From: Arboricoccus pini
Lineage (GTDB): Bacteria; Pseudomonadota; Alphaproteobacteria; Geminicoccales; Geminicoccaceae
Assembly (NCBI RefSeq): GCF_900187945.1
Contig: NZ_FYEH01000018.1
Span: forward strand, 1-64,000
DNA length: 64,000 bases
Direction: 5' to 3'
Position numbers and translations under genes: made by a program. The notes under the pieces were generated by a model. That model saw nothing but the letters and a program-made list of their open reading frames with translations. It was not told the origin of the DNA and made no database searches. Shown here one piece after another: positions 32,923 through 41,375 of this stretch. How positions within the stretch are numbered: position 1 is the stretch's first letter; each line of letters opens with the position of its first letter.

Positions 32923-34437
32923 TTACTCGAGTGAGGCCGCCGCATCGACCAGGGGGCTCGATCGTAGCGGGCGTTCCGGCAGAATGCACGCCAGCAGGGC
33001 GGCAAGGCCGGTCAGGATCGCGGCGGCGAGGAAGGCCAGGCTGCAGCCATGCGCCACGAGACCGGCATCGCCGGCGACGTTTAGCAGGTCGAGGCCGCGA
33101 TGGCCCTGGGTGAGGGCCACGGGACTGCCGGCCACAAGCGTCTGGGCGACGATGGCCGTCAGCAGCGAGACGCCAATGGCTCCGCCCAGGGAGCGAAAGA
33201 AGGAAATGCAGGACGTGGCAACACCAAGATCCTGAGTCTCGACGGCGTTCTGTACGGCCACCAGCGCGACCGGCATCGAGAGGCCGATGCCGAAGCCGAT
33301 GGCCGCTAGCTGGATCACGATCAGCAGCGGTGAGGGGGCGTGCGTCGCCAACAATCCCAGCGAGAGCAGGGTCAGGGTTGCCAGCCAGAGCCCCGCCAGC
33401 GGGTAGATCTTGTAGCGGCCCGTCTGGGCGACGCGCATACCCGTGCTGAGTGCTGCCGCCACGGTCGCGATGGTGATCGAGATCATGAGCAGGGAAGCTT
33501 CGCCGGTCGTGTAGCCGAGCCCATAGATGAGGAAGATCGGCAAAAGGACGATGCAGCCGACCAGCGTCATCGAGGCCGGGATCGTGAAGCCGACGACAAT
33601 CGTAAAGACCGGGTTGCGAAAGAGGCGAAGCGGCAGGACGGGCTCGGCAGCGCTTTCCTGGCGGGCGATAAAGAGTCCCGAGAGGACCAGCGCCAGGGCG
33701 AAGAGGCCCCATAGCCGGAGGTCGGACCAGGGCAGGTCGTTGCCGCCCATGACCAGAAAGCCGATCAGGCACGCGATGGCGCCTGTGAAGATCGAGGAGC
33801 CGGCCCAGTCGATGCGGTGACGCACGCCGCGCGGTCGAAGAAGGCGCAAAGCCCGCTGGATCACGATCAATGCCAGGAGGCAGATCGGCACGTTGAGCCA
33901 GAAGATCCAGGGCCAGGCGGCGTGCTGGATGATCGCCCCGCCAAGGACCGGCCCCAGCACGTTGCCGGCAGCGAACGCGCCGCCGATATAGCCCTGCCAG
34001 CGACCGCGCTCGCGCGGGCTGACGAGATCGGCGATCGTCGCGTGCGCCATCGCCAGCAGGCCGCCGCCGCCAATCCCTTGCAGCGCGCGCGCCAGGACGA
34101 GGGCCAGCATGGTGGGGGCCAGCGCGCAGAGCACCGACGCCACCATGAAGATCGAGATCGCCGTCATGAGCATTGGTCGGCGACCATGGAGGTCGCTGAG
34201 CTTGCCGTAGATCGGCGTCGAGGCCGTCGAGGTTAAAAGATAGATCGAGACGATCCACGAGACATTTTTAAGGTCACCCAGGGCGGCGCCGATATTGCCC
34301 AGTGCCGTGGCGACGACGGTCTGATCCAATGTGGCCAGGAAATTTCCCAGCATGAGGCCGCAAAAAGCGATGCGGATCTGACTGTTGGTGAAGCTGGGCC
34401 CAGTATCGGCGAACGGACGGGCGACGGTAGCGGACAT
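32923..34437 (-). CDS. DHA2-family (EmrB/QacA) MFS multidrug exporter
   Basis: A 504-residue inner-membrane transporter with about 14 helices. The first helix carries the MFS motif FLATLDQTVVATAL; motif A GKLSDLHGRRPMLM is in the 2-3 loop; the antiporter motif C AFAAGNVLGPVLGG is intact. DHA2 members expel drugs or toxic metabolites in exchange for protons. The ATG at 34437 is chosen over a TTG seven codons upstream; neither has a clear ribosome site. It is divergent from the MarR gene, and the MarR operator lies in the shared gap, so co-regulation is plausible. Confidence 0.88.
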   Translation of the reverse strand: MSATVARPFADTGPSFTNSQIRIAFCGLMLGNFLATLDQTVVATALGNIGAALGDLKNVSWIVSIYLLTSTASTPIYGKLSDLHGRRPMLMTAISIFMVASVLCALAPTMLALVLARALQGIGGGGLLAMAHATIADLVSPRERGRWQGYIGGAFAAGNVLGPVLGGAIIQHAAWPWIFWLNVPICLLALIVIQRALRLLRPRGVRHRIDWAGSSIFTGAIACLIGFLVMGGNDLPWSDLRLWGLFALALVLSGLFIARQESAAEPVLPLRLFRNPVFTIVVGFTIPASMTLVGCIVLLPIFLIYGLGYTTGEASLLMISITIATVAAALSTGMRVAQTGRYKIYPLAGLWLATLTLLSLGLLATHAPSPLLIVIQLAAIGFGIGLSMPVALVAVQNAVETQDLGVATSCISFFRSLGGAIGVSLLTAIVAQTLVAGSPVALTQGHRGLDLLNVAGDAGLVAHGCSLAFLAAAILTGLAALLACILPERPLRSSPLVDAAASLE

Positions 34438-34596
34438 GAGGGCACGGCCGAAGGTCAAGGTGAAGAGACGTCCAGGAACACCCGTATGCGCGCCGACGTC
34501 GTTTGGCCTCGCGGTTTTAGCAATGCCGCGCGCCTATCGGCCTCGTCAATCCATCATGGCAGCCATCGCTGATTGCGGGTATCCGTCCGATTGCAT

Positions 34597-34621
34597 TTAG
34601 ATAGGTGTCAAAACTATCTAA
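34597..34621. promoter_or_regulatory. Probable MarR operator
   Basis: TTAGATAG and CTATCTAA form a perfect 8-bp inverted repeat with 9 bases between, ending 6 bases before the marR start. Placement over the regulator's own translation start region and in the gap shared with the divergent exporter gene fits autoregulation by a MarR dimer. Confidence 0.65.
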
Positions 34622-34626
34622 GCGGC

Positions 34627-35103
34627 ATGTCGACACCGCCGATCAGCGCCGCACGGCAGACCTTCGGTCTGCGCCTTCTTCGCGTATCCCGCCTCTGGCG
34701 ACGCGCGGTGAACGAGGTGTTGGCCCGCTACAATCTCTCCGAATCGACCTCACTGCCACTCTTCCTGCTTCGCGCCGGCGGCTCGGGCCTGCGCCAGGGA
34801 GCGCTAGCTGCCCAGCTCGGCATCGAGGGGCCTTCGCTTGTCCGTCTGCTCGACCGATTGGCGGCCGAAGGGCTGGTTGAGCGCTGGCCGGACCCGAGCG
34901 ACAGGCGCGCCCGGACAGTGCATTTGACCCCCTCGGGACTGGCGCTGGTCGAACGGATCGACGAAGTCTTGACGGATACCCGCCTGCGACTAACAGGGCA
35001 GGTCAGCGAGGCCGAGCTCGAAGTCTGCCTCGGCGTCTTCGATCAGGTCGAGACCTCGGCGGCGCGAGCCGAGCCGCATCTTGGACAGGAGGGGCGGGTC
35101 TGA
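34627..35103 (+). CDS. MarR-family transcriptional regulator
   Basis: A 158-residue winged-helix regulator. The recognition part is LRQGALAAQLGIEGPSLVRLLDRLAAEGLVERWPDPSDRRARTVHLTPSG, with the conserved Asp-x-Arg wing (DPSDRRA). MarR proteins typically repress efflux or degradation genes until an aromatic or phenolic ligand binds. Its stop overlaps the ATG of the FUSC gene (TGATG), so regulator and pump are one operon. Confidence 0.9.
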   Translation: MSTPPISAARQTFGLRLLRVSRLWRRAVNEVLARYNLSESTSLPLFLLRAGGSGLRQGALAAQLGIEGPSLVRLLDRLAAEGLVERWPDPSDRRARTVHLTPSGLALVERIDEVLTDTRLRLTGQVSEAELEVCLGVFDQVETSAARAEPHLGQEGRV

Positions 35104-37175
35104 TGCTGATCCCCGGCTGGCGTGCCTGGGTCTTTTCGCTCAAGGCCTATATCGCCATGGCGCTGGCGCTCTTTATCGCCTTCTCGATCGACCTGCCGCG
35201 CCCCTATTGGGCGATGGGCACCGTTTATATCGTCGCCCAGCCTCTTTCTGGCATGGTGCAGTCGAAGGCCGCCTACCGCGTCGCGGGCACGCTGGGCGGG
35301 GCCATTTTCGCCATCTTCGTGATGCCGATCTTCATCACGTCGCCCGAGTTGCTGACCGCAGTCCTGGCTCTTTGGACCGGGCTTTGCCTCTATTGCTCGT
35401 TGATGGACAAGACCCCCCGCAGCTACGCCTTCATGCTGGCGGGCTACACTGCGGCCTTCATCTCATTCCCCTCGGTGGGTACGCCCCAGAACATCTTCGA
35501 TATCGGCCTTGCCCGGTCGGAAGAGATCATTCTGGCCATTCTCTGCGTCACCGTCATCGACATGCTGATCCTACCGCAACGTGTAGGGCCCGTTCTCGAA
35601 CAGCGCCTCGATATCTGGTTTGCCAACGTCATCGACTGGGCGCGCGGTGTCCTGCTTCCACGCAACCTCGCGGAGGGGGCGAGCACCGACGATGCGCCGC
35701 ATCGCCTCATCCTCGATGCTGTCGCCATCGAGCAACTTCGTACACATGCTGCCTTCGATACGCCTCGCCTGCGACGCGTCCAGCCATCGCTTTTCCAGCT
35801 GCAGCAGAGAATGCAGTCGCTCTTTGCTGTCATTAGTGCCCTCGACGACCGCCTGACCCAGATCCGCCAGCATCGACCGGACCTCGCAGCCGAACTCGAC
35901 TCCGGCCTTGAGGAGATCGAACTCTGGGTCAAAGACCCCGACCCTGGCCGGGTCCAGCATCTTCATAAGTTGTTGCACAGCCTTGAGCCCTCGCCCGCGG
36001 CCATCCGAGAGAGCCGGGATGAGCTTCTCCTCGCCAACGCCATCGCCCGGCTGCGCAATCTCGTCGACTACTGGGTGGAATGTCAGGTGTTGCGTGCCGA
36101 GGTCACGGCCGGTACCCCCGCTCCCCGGGCGAGTGCTCCGATAGCCGTGCATCGCGATCATGCCATGGCTGCTCTCTCGGCCGTGGCAGCCATGCTGGCG
36201 GTCGGCGTCTGCTGCACCTTTTGGATTGCTGCCGGCTGGAGCGATGGTGCCTCGGCACCGATGATGGCGGCCGTCCTCTGCTGCTTTTTCGCAACGCAAG
36301 ACGACCCGTCGCCGATGATCGCCACTTTCGTCCAGATGATGATTTTTGCCGTAGGCATCGCCGGCCTCTATCTGTTCTGGGTGTTCCCCGCGATTGACGG
36401 CTATACGATGTTGGTCGCCTCCCTCGCCCCCTTCACCATCCTGGCCGGCACCTATATCGCCATGCCGCAAACCATGCTCTATGGTCTGGCACTGGTGGTG
36501 AACGCTGCGGCGTCGATGGGCCTAGCGGAAACCTATACCGCGGATGTGCAATCCTTCCTTAACAGCTCGACGGCCCTCGTGCTTGGCAGCTACACGGCAC
36601 TGGTCGTGACGCGGCTTGTCCGAACTGTTGGCGCCGACTTCATGGTCAGGCGGCTTGTTCGGGCGATGCAGCGCGACCTCGCCGACATTTCGCTGGGTCG
36701 TCTGCAGATCAGTCGGGAGCATCTCGAGGGCCGTATGTTCGATCGCATCAGCGCGCTCATTCCGCGCGTGCGTGGCCAGGCACCCGAGCAGGGCATGCGC
36801 GTTCTGCGCGAGGCCCTGGCTGATTTTCGCCTCGGCTATAATCTTTTGACGCTGCGCCGCCTGCGCAAGCGCCTCTCGACACCTGCTCGCGAGCAACTGG
36901 CGTCGTTTCTCCGCTCGCTGCCTCCTTTCTTCAAGCGCCGGCGGAGCGGTCGGGATCACGGCTCCGCAGCACTGCTGGACGAGCTCGACAGGCTCATCGC
37001 GACGATCGGGCGGGAACCCTCGAACCACCTGACCAACGAGATCCTTTTGACCCTCATCGGCTCCAGACGTGCGCTTTGCCCCGAGGCGACCTTCGGCTCC
37101 GCTGCCATTGATTCCTTACCCCCGGGTATGCCCCCAAGCAGGGCCAGGGTCGGCACCCTGGAGGAAACCGCATGA
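35103..37175 (+). CDS. FUSC-family inner-membrane efflux protein (AaeB-like)
   Basis: A 690-residue membrane protein of the fusaric-acid-resistance family, the pump subunit of AaeAB-type aromatic-acid efflux. The first bundle of helices spans about residues 10-165 (AYIAMALALFIAFSIDLPRPYWAMGTVYIVAQPLSGMV is the family signature). A soluble region covers roughly 170-350, and a second helix bundle begins near 358 (MAALSAVAAMLAVGVCCTFWIAAGWSDGASAPMMAAVLCCFFA). A final cytoplasmic domain is Arg-rich. It is coupled to marR upstream and to the DUF1656 gene downstream. The substrate is probably an aromatic carboxylate, by family. Confidence 0.88.
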   Translation: MLIPGWRAWVFSLKAYIAMALALFIAFSIDLPRPYWAMGTVYIVAQPLSGMVQSKAAYRVAGTLGGAIFAIFVMPIFITSPELLTAVLALWTGLCLYCSLMDKTPRSYAFMLAGYTAAFISFPSVGTPQNIFDIGLARSEEIILAILCVTVIDMLILPQRVGPVLEQRLDIWFANVIDWARGVLLPRNLAEGASTDDAPHRLILDAVAIEQLRTHAAFDTPRLRRVQPSLFQLQQRMQSLFAVISALDDRLTQIRQHRPDLAAELDSGLEEIELWVKDPDPGRVQHLHKLLHSLEPSPAAIRESRDELLLANAIARLRNLVDYWVECQVLRAEVTAGTPAPRASAPIAVHRDHAMAALSAVAAMLAVGVCCTFWIAAGWSDGASAPMMAAVLCCFFATQDDPSPMIATFVQMMIFAVGIAGLYLFWVFPAIDGYTMLVASLAPFTILAGTYIAMPQTMLYGLALVVNAAASMGLAETYTADVQSFLNSSTALVLGSYTALVVTRLVRTVGADFMVRRLVRAMQRDLADISLGRLQISREHLEGRMFDRISALIPRVRGQAPEQGMRVLREALADFRLGYNLLTLRRLRKRLSTPAREQLASFLRSLPPFFKRRRSGRDHGSAALLDELDRLIATIGREPSNHLTNEILLTLIGSRRALCPEATFGSAAIDSLPPGMPPSRARVGTLEETA

Positions 37176-37378
37176 ATCATGAGCTCGACATCTATGGCCT
37201 GTTCATCACCCCGCTTCTTGCCTGGGCCGTCATCGCCTGGCTGATCTCCATCCCTCTTCGTCGCCTGCTCGAGACAATCGGCTTTTATCGTCTCGTCTGG
37301 CACAGAGCACTGTTCGATACCGCTTTGTTCTTCATCCTCCTGGGCGGCGTTTGGTACGCCGTCCTGCAGTGGACCTGA
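37172..37378 (+). CDS. DUF1656 small membrane protein (AaeX-like)
   Basis: A 68-residue protein with two transmembrane helices (ITPLLAWAVIAWLISIPLRRLL and ALFDTALFFILLGGVWYAVL). DUF1656 proteins accompany AaeA/AaeB pumps; their exact role is unknown. It overlaps the FUSC stop by an ATGA junction and precedes the adaptor gene by 55 bases. Confidence 0.88.
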   Translation: MNHELDIYGLFITPLLAWAVIAWLISIPLRRLLETIGFYRLVWHRALFDTALFFILLGGVWYAVLQWT

Positions 37379-37433
37379 CAAAGCCGGTCCGAAGAAAAAG
37401 AATGAAAGGGCCGGCGCTCCGGCAACCGAGGTC

Positions 37434-38351
37434 ATGAAAGTCCTAGCAACCCTCCTGGTGCGTCTTCTTGTCACCATCTGCGTCGTCGCCGTGGCCGTTC
37501 TCGTCGGCTGGCAGCTCTGGGTCTACTACATGGAGGATCCCTGGACGCGGGACGGCCGTGTGCGCGCCGACGTCGTCCAGATCGCTCCCGACGTTTCGGG
37601 CCTCGTGACGAGCGTTGCCGTCGTCGACAATCAGATCGTGCAGAAGGGCCAGGCTCTTTTTACGATCGACCAGGCGCGCTTTGAGCTGGCGCTGCGCGAG
37701 GCCAACGCCACGGTCGAGGCCAAGGAGGCGACCATGGAACAGGCGCGGCGTGACGCCAGTCGCTATCAGCGGCTCGACACCAACGCTGTCTCGCAGTCGT
37801 CCCGCGAGCAGGCCGAGAGCCAGTATCTCACTGCCAAGGCCGACTATGACCAGGCGGTCGCGGACCGCGATACCGCCAAGCTCAATCTCGACCGCACCGT
37901 CGTCACCGCGCCGGTCAATGGTATCGTCACGAATTTCGGCCTGCGTCCCGGCACCTATGTGAGTGCCGGCCGCGGCGTCTTCGCGGTCATCGATCGCGAC
38001 AGCTACTATGTGAACGGCTACTTCGAGGAGACGAAGCTCGAGCGGATCAATATCGGCGATCCCGTCAGCATCCATCTCATGGGCAGCAGTGTCGACATGC
38101 GTGGCCGGGTCGAGAGCATCGCCAGCGGCATCGTCGACCGCGAGCGTTCGGACAGCGCCGATCTCCTGGCGGACGTCAACCCGACCTTCAGCTGGGTCCG
38201 CCTTGCCCAGCGCATTCCCGTCCGCGTGCGCCTCGAGGACGTGCCGCCCGAGGTCAAGCTGGTCGCCGGGCGGACGGTGACGGTCACGGTCCTCGAGAAC
38301 GAGGCGCCACGGGGCCAGACCGCTGTGCCCGGGCCAGCGCCCAGGAATTGA
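37434..38351 (+). CDS. HlyD-family periplasmic adaptor (AaeA-like)
   Basis: A 305-residue membrane-fusion protein. A single N-terminal helix (residues 5-27) is followed by DPWTRDGRVRADVVQIAPDVSGLVTSVAVVDNQIVQKGQALFTID, the biotinyl-lipoyl hairpin typical of AaeA/EmrA. A short coiled coil covers about residues 85-155, then LDRTVVTAPVNGIVTNFGLRPGTYV and a beta-barrel domain. It bridges the FUSC pump to the outer membrane. Completes the marR-FUSC-DUF1656-HlyD operon; no outer-membrane channel gene is included. Confidence 0.9.
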   Translation: MKVLATLLVRLLVTICVVAVAVLVGWQLWVYYMEDPWTRDGRVRADVVQIAPDVSGLVTSVAVVDNQIVQKGQALFTIDQARFELALREANATVEAKEATMEQARRDASRYQRLDTNAVSQSSREQAESQYLTAKADYDQAVADRDTAKLNLDRTVVTAPVNGIVTNFGLRPGTYVSAGRGVFAVIDRDSYYVNGYFEETKLERINIGDPVSIHLMGSSVDMRGRVESIASGIVDRERSDSADLLADVNPTFSWVRLAQRIPVRVRLEDVPPEVKLVAGRTVTVTVLENEAPRGQTAVPGPAPRN

Positions 38352-38357
38352 CCGAAC

Positions 38358-38597
38358 TCAGGCCTGGGCCGGCGGAGGCATGCCCGGCTCGATGACGTCG
38401 GGATCGCCTCCCGGGGGTTCGATCTCGGGCGGCAGATCGTTCGGCGGATCCTTAGCTGGTGGCAGGATGTCGGGCAGGTCCGGATCAGGCCAAGGCGGCG
38501 CGCCCGGCGGTAAGGGAGGCGGTATCGGATCGGGGGGCAGCGGCTGCCCAGCCCGATGATCGCAGATGTGCGAGAAATCGTCATGATCGGCCAGCAT
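38358..38597 (-). CDS. Small proline-rich hypothetical protein
   Basis: A 79-residue frame in which about one third of residues are proline, with acidic spacing (PDPIPPPLPPGAPPWPDPDL, then repeated PP/DP units). No signal peptide or membrane segment is visible. GGAGCC lies 8 bases before the ATG at 38597. It is convergent with the efflux operon, 6 bases away. Proline-rich acidic peptides of this kind occur as uncharacterised proteins in Proteobacteria. The opposite-strand reading is not a better gene, but expression is unproven. Confidence 0.5.
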   Translation of the reverse strand: MLADHDDFSHICDHRAGQPLPPDPIPPPLPPGAPPWPDPDLPDILPPAKDPPNDLPPEIEPPGGDPDVIEPGMPPPAQA

Positions 38598-38671
38598 GAG
38601 GGCTCCGGCAGTGACAGGTGCTCACCTGATCAAACGCCGGCGGCGCTGGCTGTTCCCCCTATTCTTTAGGC

Positions 38672-38730
38672 TCTAGCGCCCACGCCCGTGCAGGGCCTCT
38701 CGCTGGACGGTCGAGGGCTTTGGCGCTAGA
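38672..38730. repeat. Long-span inverted repeat and short direct repeat before the epimerase gene
   Basis: TCTAGCGCC (38672-38680) and GGCGCTAGA (38722-38730) are perfect 9-bp inverted arms 41 bases apart. Just downstream GCGCTGGCA occurs twice in a row (38744 and 38754). The group fills the gap between the proline-rich gene and the epimerase gene and may be regulatory. Confidence 0.4.
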
Positions 38731-38775
38731 TCCCATTGGATCAGCGCTGGCAGGCGCTGGCACCTCGGAGGATCG

Positions 38776-39756
38776 ATGATACTCATGACGGGGGGCGCGG
38801 GCTTCATCGGCTCGAACCTCCTCTGGCACATGAACGAGGCCGGGTTTCATCGGATCGCCGTGGCCGACCGTCTGCGGAACGACGATAAATGGCAAAATTT
38901 GCGCGGTCGTGAATTCGCCGAATTTCTGCAACCCAGTCAGGTGGGGGCTTGGCTTTCAAGCGCGCCCAGGCTCGATGCGATCATCCACCTTGGGGCCCTC
39001 TCCGTCAGCACCGACGATGCTGATCGCGTGATGGCGGAGAATTTCGCGACCTCGCTCCAGCTCTGGCGTTACGCCGCCGAGCATGACGTGCCTTTCCTCT
39101 ATGCATCCGCAGCCGCTACCTATGGCGATGATGCGACCGGTTTCGTTGACGACAACGCGCTAGCCTCGCTGCGTCGACTTCGCCCGCTCAGCCTTTTCGG
39201 CTTCAGCAAGCACGTCTTCGATCTCAAGGTGATCCGCGATTCGCTCGATGGCGAAAAGACGCCGCCCCGCTGGTATGGCCTCAAGTTCTTCAGCGTCTAC
39301 GGGCCGAACGAATATCACAAGTGCGGTATGCGCTCGCCCGTTTACGAACTTGCCACCGCCCTCATGGCCGGCAGGCCACTGCAGCTCTTCAAGTCCGATC
39401 GACCAGACATGGCGGACGGCGCGCAGGCGCGAGATTTCATCCACGTGGACGATGTCTGCCGCATTATCCTCTGGCTGTTGACGAGCAATGTCAGCTCCGG
39501 CCTCTACAATGTCGGCAGCGGCCGGGCCCGAACCTTCCGGGATGTGGCCGAGGCGGTCTTTGCCGCGCTGGGCCAACGGGCCGAGATCGATTTCATCGAC
39601 ATGCCGGCGGCACTCAAGGGTCGCTATCAGCATGTGACCGAGGCCGACATGCGACGCCTGCGCGAGGCTGGATGGCACGAGGTGCCAACACCGCTCGAGG
39701 CGGGCGTGCGAGATTATATCCAGTCCTATCTGGCCGGCGGCCAGCGTTACCGATGA
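38776..39756 (+). CDS. hldD: ADP-L-glycero-D-manno-heptose 6-epimerase homologue (altered YxxxK)
   Basis: A 326-residue extended SDR. The NAD(P) motif TGGAGFIGSN is at residues 5-14, VADRLRNDDKWQNL at about 28-42, ASAAATYG at 110-117, and KFFSVYGPNEYHK places the HldD-type Lys at 182. These match HldD, which makes the L,D-heptose donor for lipopolysaccharide core. The catalytic YGYSK motif reads Phe141-Gly-Phe143-Ser-Lys145, so the Tyr that family work assigns as catalytic acid/base is Phe. Activity may be weak, redirected or lost. No hldE or waa genes are adjacent; a glycosyltransferase gene follows. Confidence 0.8.
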   Translation: MILMTGGAGFIGSNLLWHMNEAGFHRIAVADRLRNDDKWQNLRGREFAEFLQPSQVGAWLSSAPRLDAIIHLGALSVSTDDADRVMAENFATSLQLWRYAAEHDVPFLYASAAATYGDDATGFVDDNALASLRRLRPLSLFGFSKHVFDLKVIRDSLDGEKTPPRWYGLKFFSVYGPNEYHKCGMRSPVYELATALMAGRPLQLFKSDRPDMADGAQARDFIHVDDVCRIILWLLTSNVSSGLYNVGSGRARTFRDVAEAVFAALGQRAEIDFIDMPAALKGRYQHVTEADMRRLREAGWHEVPTPLEAGVRDYIQSYLAGGQRYR

Positions 39757-39859
39757 TCATGGCGCCTTTGAGAGCGGGCGTTTGCGCTCGCGAAGGGAAA
39801 GCTCGTATGCACCCATTGCCGATCAGCCGCATCGCCCTTGCGCGCGCTGCTCGTTCCCG

Positions 39860-41332
39860 ATGAGTGACACCTCGCGCGCGCCGCGCGTTCTGGTCGAGCT
39901 GCGCCCCTGCTTTCAGGGCCACGCAGGCATCCCGCAGGAGACCCGGCTGATCTTCGCCATGCTGGCAGCCCAAGGTGATATCCGGCCCTGCGGCCTGGTC
40001 AACACGCTGGCTGGCTTTGCCGTGCCGTCCGCCGGCAAGACGCTTTCGATCGAGGCCAATTCCCGGCTCCTGATCGCGATCGACCGCGCGAGCCAGGGCA
40101 TCCGGGCGCGCAACATCACCGCCAAGTTGCGTCGCCGGATGATCAAGAGCAATTCCGCACTCCTGCGTCGGTTGGCGGGACATCATCGCGAGCCGGCGGC
40201 ACTCGTCGACCTTGACCCCGCCTTTTTCGGCGACTTCATCTGGACGCGGCTTTTTGCCATGACGCTGGCACCGGAGCGTCGTGCGCAGGTCATGGCGAGC
40301 GATTTTTCGGCCCTTGGGACCAGCTGGAACGAGGCCGATCGCTTTTGCGGCCGTCCGCAGGAGACGCAAGCGATCGTAAGCGAGGATTTCGACTTCTTCC
40401 TGGCGCAGACGCCCTCGCCCTTCCGCATGTCGGCGCGGACGCAGACCATCGTGCGCTATCACGACGCCATTCCAATCTTCTGGCCGCATACCATCTCCGA
40501 CACGACGGCGCATAACCGCACACATGACCGGGGCCTCAAGGCCAGCTTGCGCGAGAAGGCGGTCTTCGTTTGCACGAGCGAACCCGTGGCCAGGGATCTG
40601 CTGGTGCTTGCACCCGAGGCGGAAGCCTCGATCGAGGTCATTCCCGATCTCGTCTCGCCGGCCTTTCGTCCCGATCCACAGCCCCTTCAGACGGTGGCCG
40701 AGATCATGGTGGCGCGCCGACATGGGGTGGACGAGCCGACGCCCTCGGCGGTTCGCCAGGAGATCGAACAACTCCTGGCCTCGGGCGGGGCTGGCAATTT
40801 CGTCATGGCCGTCTCGACGATCGAACCGCGCAAGAATTTCGACCTCTTGCTGCGCGCCTGGCAATTGGCGGCCGGTGGTCCGGGCAGCCGCCTTGTCATC
40901 GTCGGTCGGCCGGGCTGGCGCTGCGACGATGATTTGCGCCAGATCCGCACCCAGGTGTCCCTGGGACGCGTCGTTCATCTGGCGGGCGTGCCGCTGGAGG
41001 AGCTGCGTATTCTCTACACCGCCGCCAAGGCCGTCGTTTGCCCGAGCCGGGCGGAGGGCTTCGATCTCTCGGGCATCGAGGCCATGGCCTGCGGCAGCGC
41101 CGTTCTCGCCTCCGACATTCCCGTGCATCGCTGGGTCTATGGCGAGGCGGCTGGCTATTTCGATGCCTATGATCCGAACGCGCTGTCTCTCTTGCTTAAG
41201 GCAGCACTCGCAGGCGAGAATGTCATTCAATGCCTGCGAGCGCGCGGGCCCGCTCAGGCAGGGCTCTACGGCGAAGCGGCCTTGGCCCCTCGCTGGCAGA
41301 GTCTGTTCGAGCGCCGGCGCCGTCAACGATAA
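39860..41332 (+). CDS. GT4-type glycosyltransferase
   Basis: A 490-residue GT-B glycosyltransferase. The C-terminal half is diagnostic: NFVMAVSTIEPRKNFDLLLRAW, LVIVGRPGWRCDD, HLAGVPLEELRILYTAAKAVVCPSRAEGFDLSGIEAMACGSAVLASDIPVHRWVYGEAAGYFD, with the E-G-F-D...E nucleotide-sugar motif. The N-terminal acceptor domain (LVELRPCFQGHAGIPQETRLIF) resembles enzymes acting on surface polysaccharide. The ATG at 39860 gives a natural N-terminus; 26 upstream codons look non-coding. It follows the heptose-epimerase-like gene by about 100 bases, suggesting a shared cell-surface role. Confidence 0.85.
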   Translation: MSDTSRAPRVLVELRPCFQGHAGIPQETRLIFAMLAAQGDIRPCGLVNTLAGFAVPSAGKTLSIEANSRLLIAIDRASQGIRARNITAKLRRRMIKSNSALLRRLAGHHREPAALVDLDPAFFGDFIWTRLFAMTLAPERRAQVMASDFSALGTSWNEADRFCGRPQETQAIVSEDFDFFLAQTPSPFRMSARTQTIVRYHDAIPIFWPHTISDTTAHNRTHDRGLKASLREKAVFVCTSEPVARDLLVLAPEAEASIEVIPDLVSPAFRPDPQPLQTVAEIMVARRHGVDEPTPSAVRQEIEQLLASGGAGNFVMAVSTIEPRKNFDLLLRAWQLAAGGPGSRLVIVGRPGWRCDDDLRQIRTQVSLGRVVHLAGVPLEELRILYTAAKAVVCPSRAEGFDLSGIEAMACGSAVLASDIPVHRWVYGEAAGYFDAYDPNALSLLLKAALAGENVIQCLRARGPAQAGLYGEAALAPRWQSLFERRRRQR

Positions 41333-41375
41333 GGACCAGCGTCGCACGGCGCCGCTGATGGGGAGGAGCAAGCGC

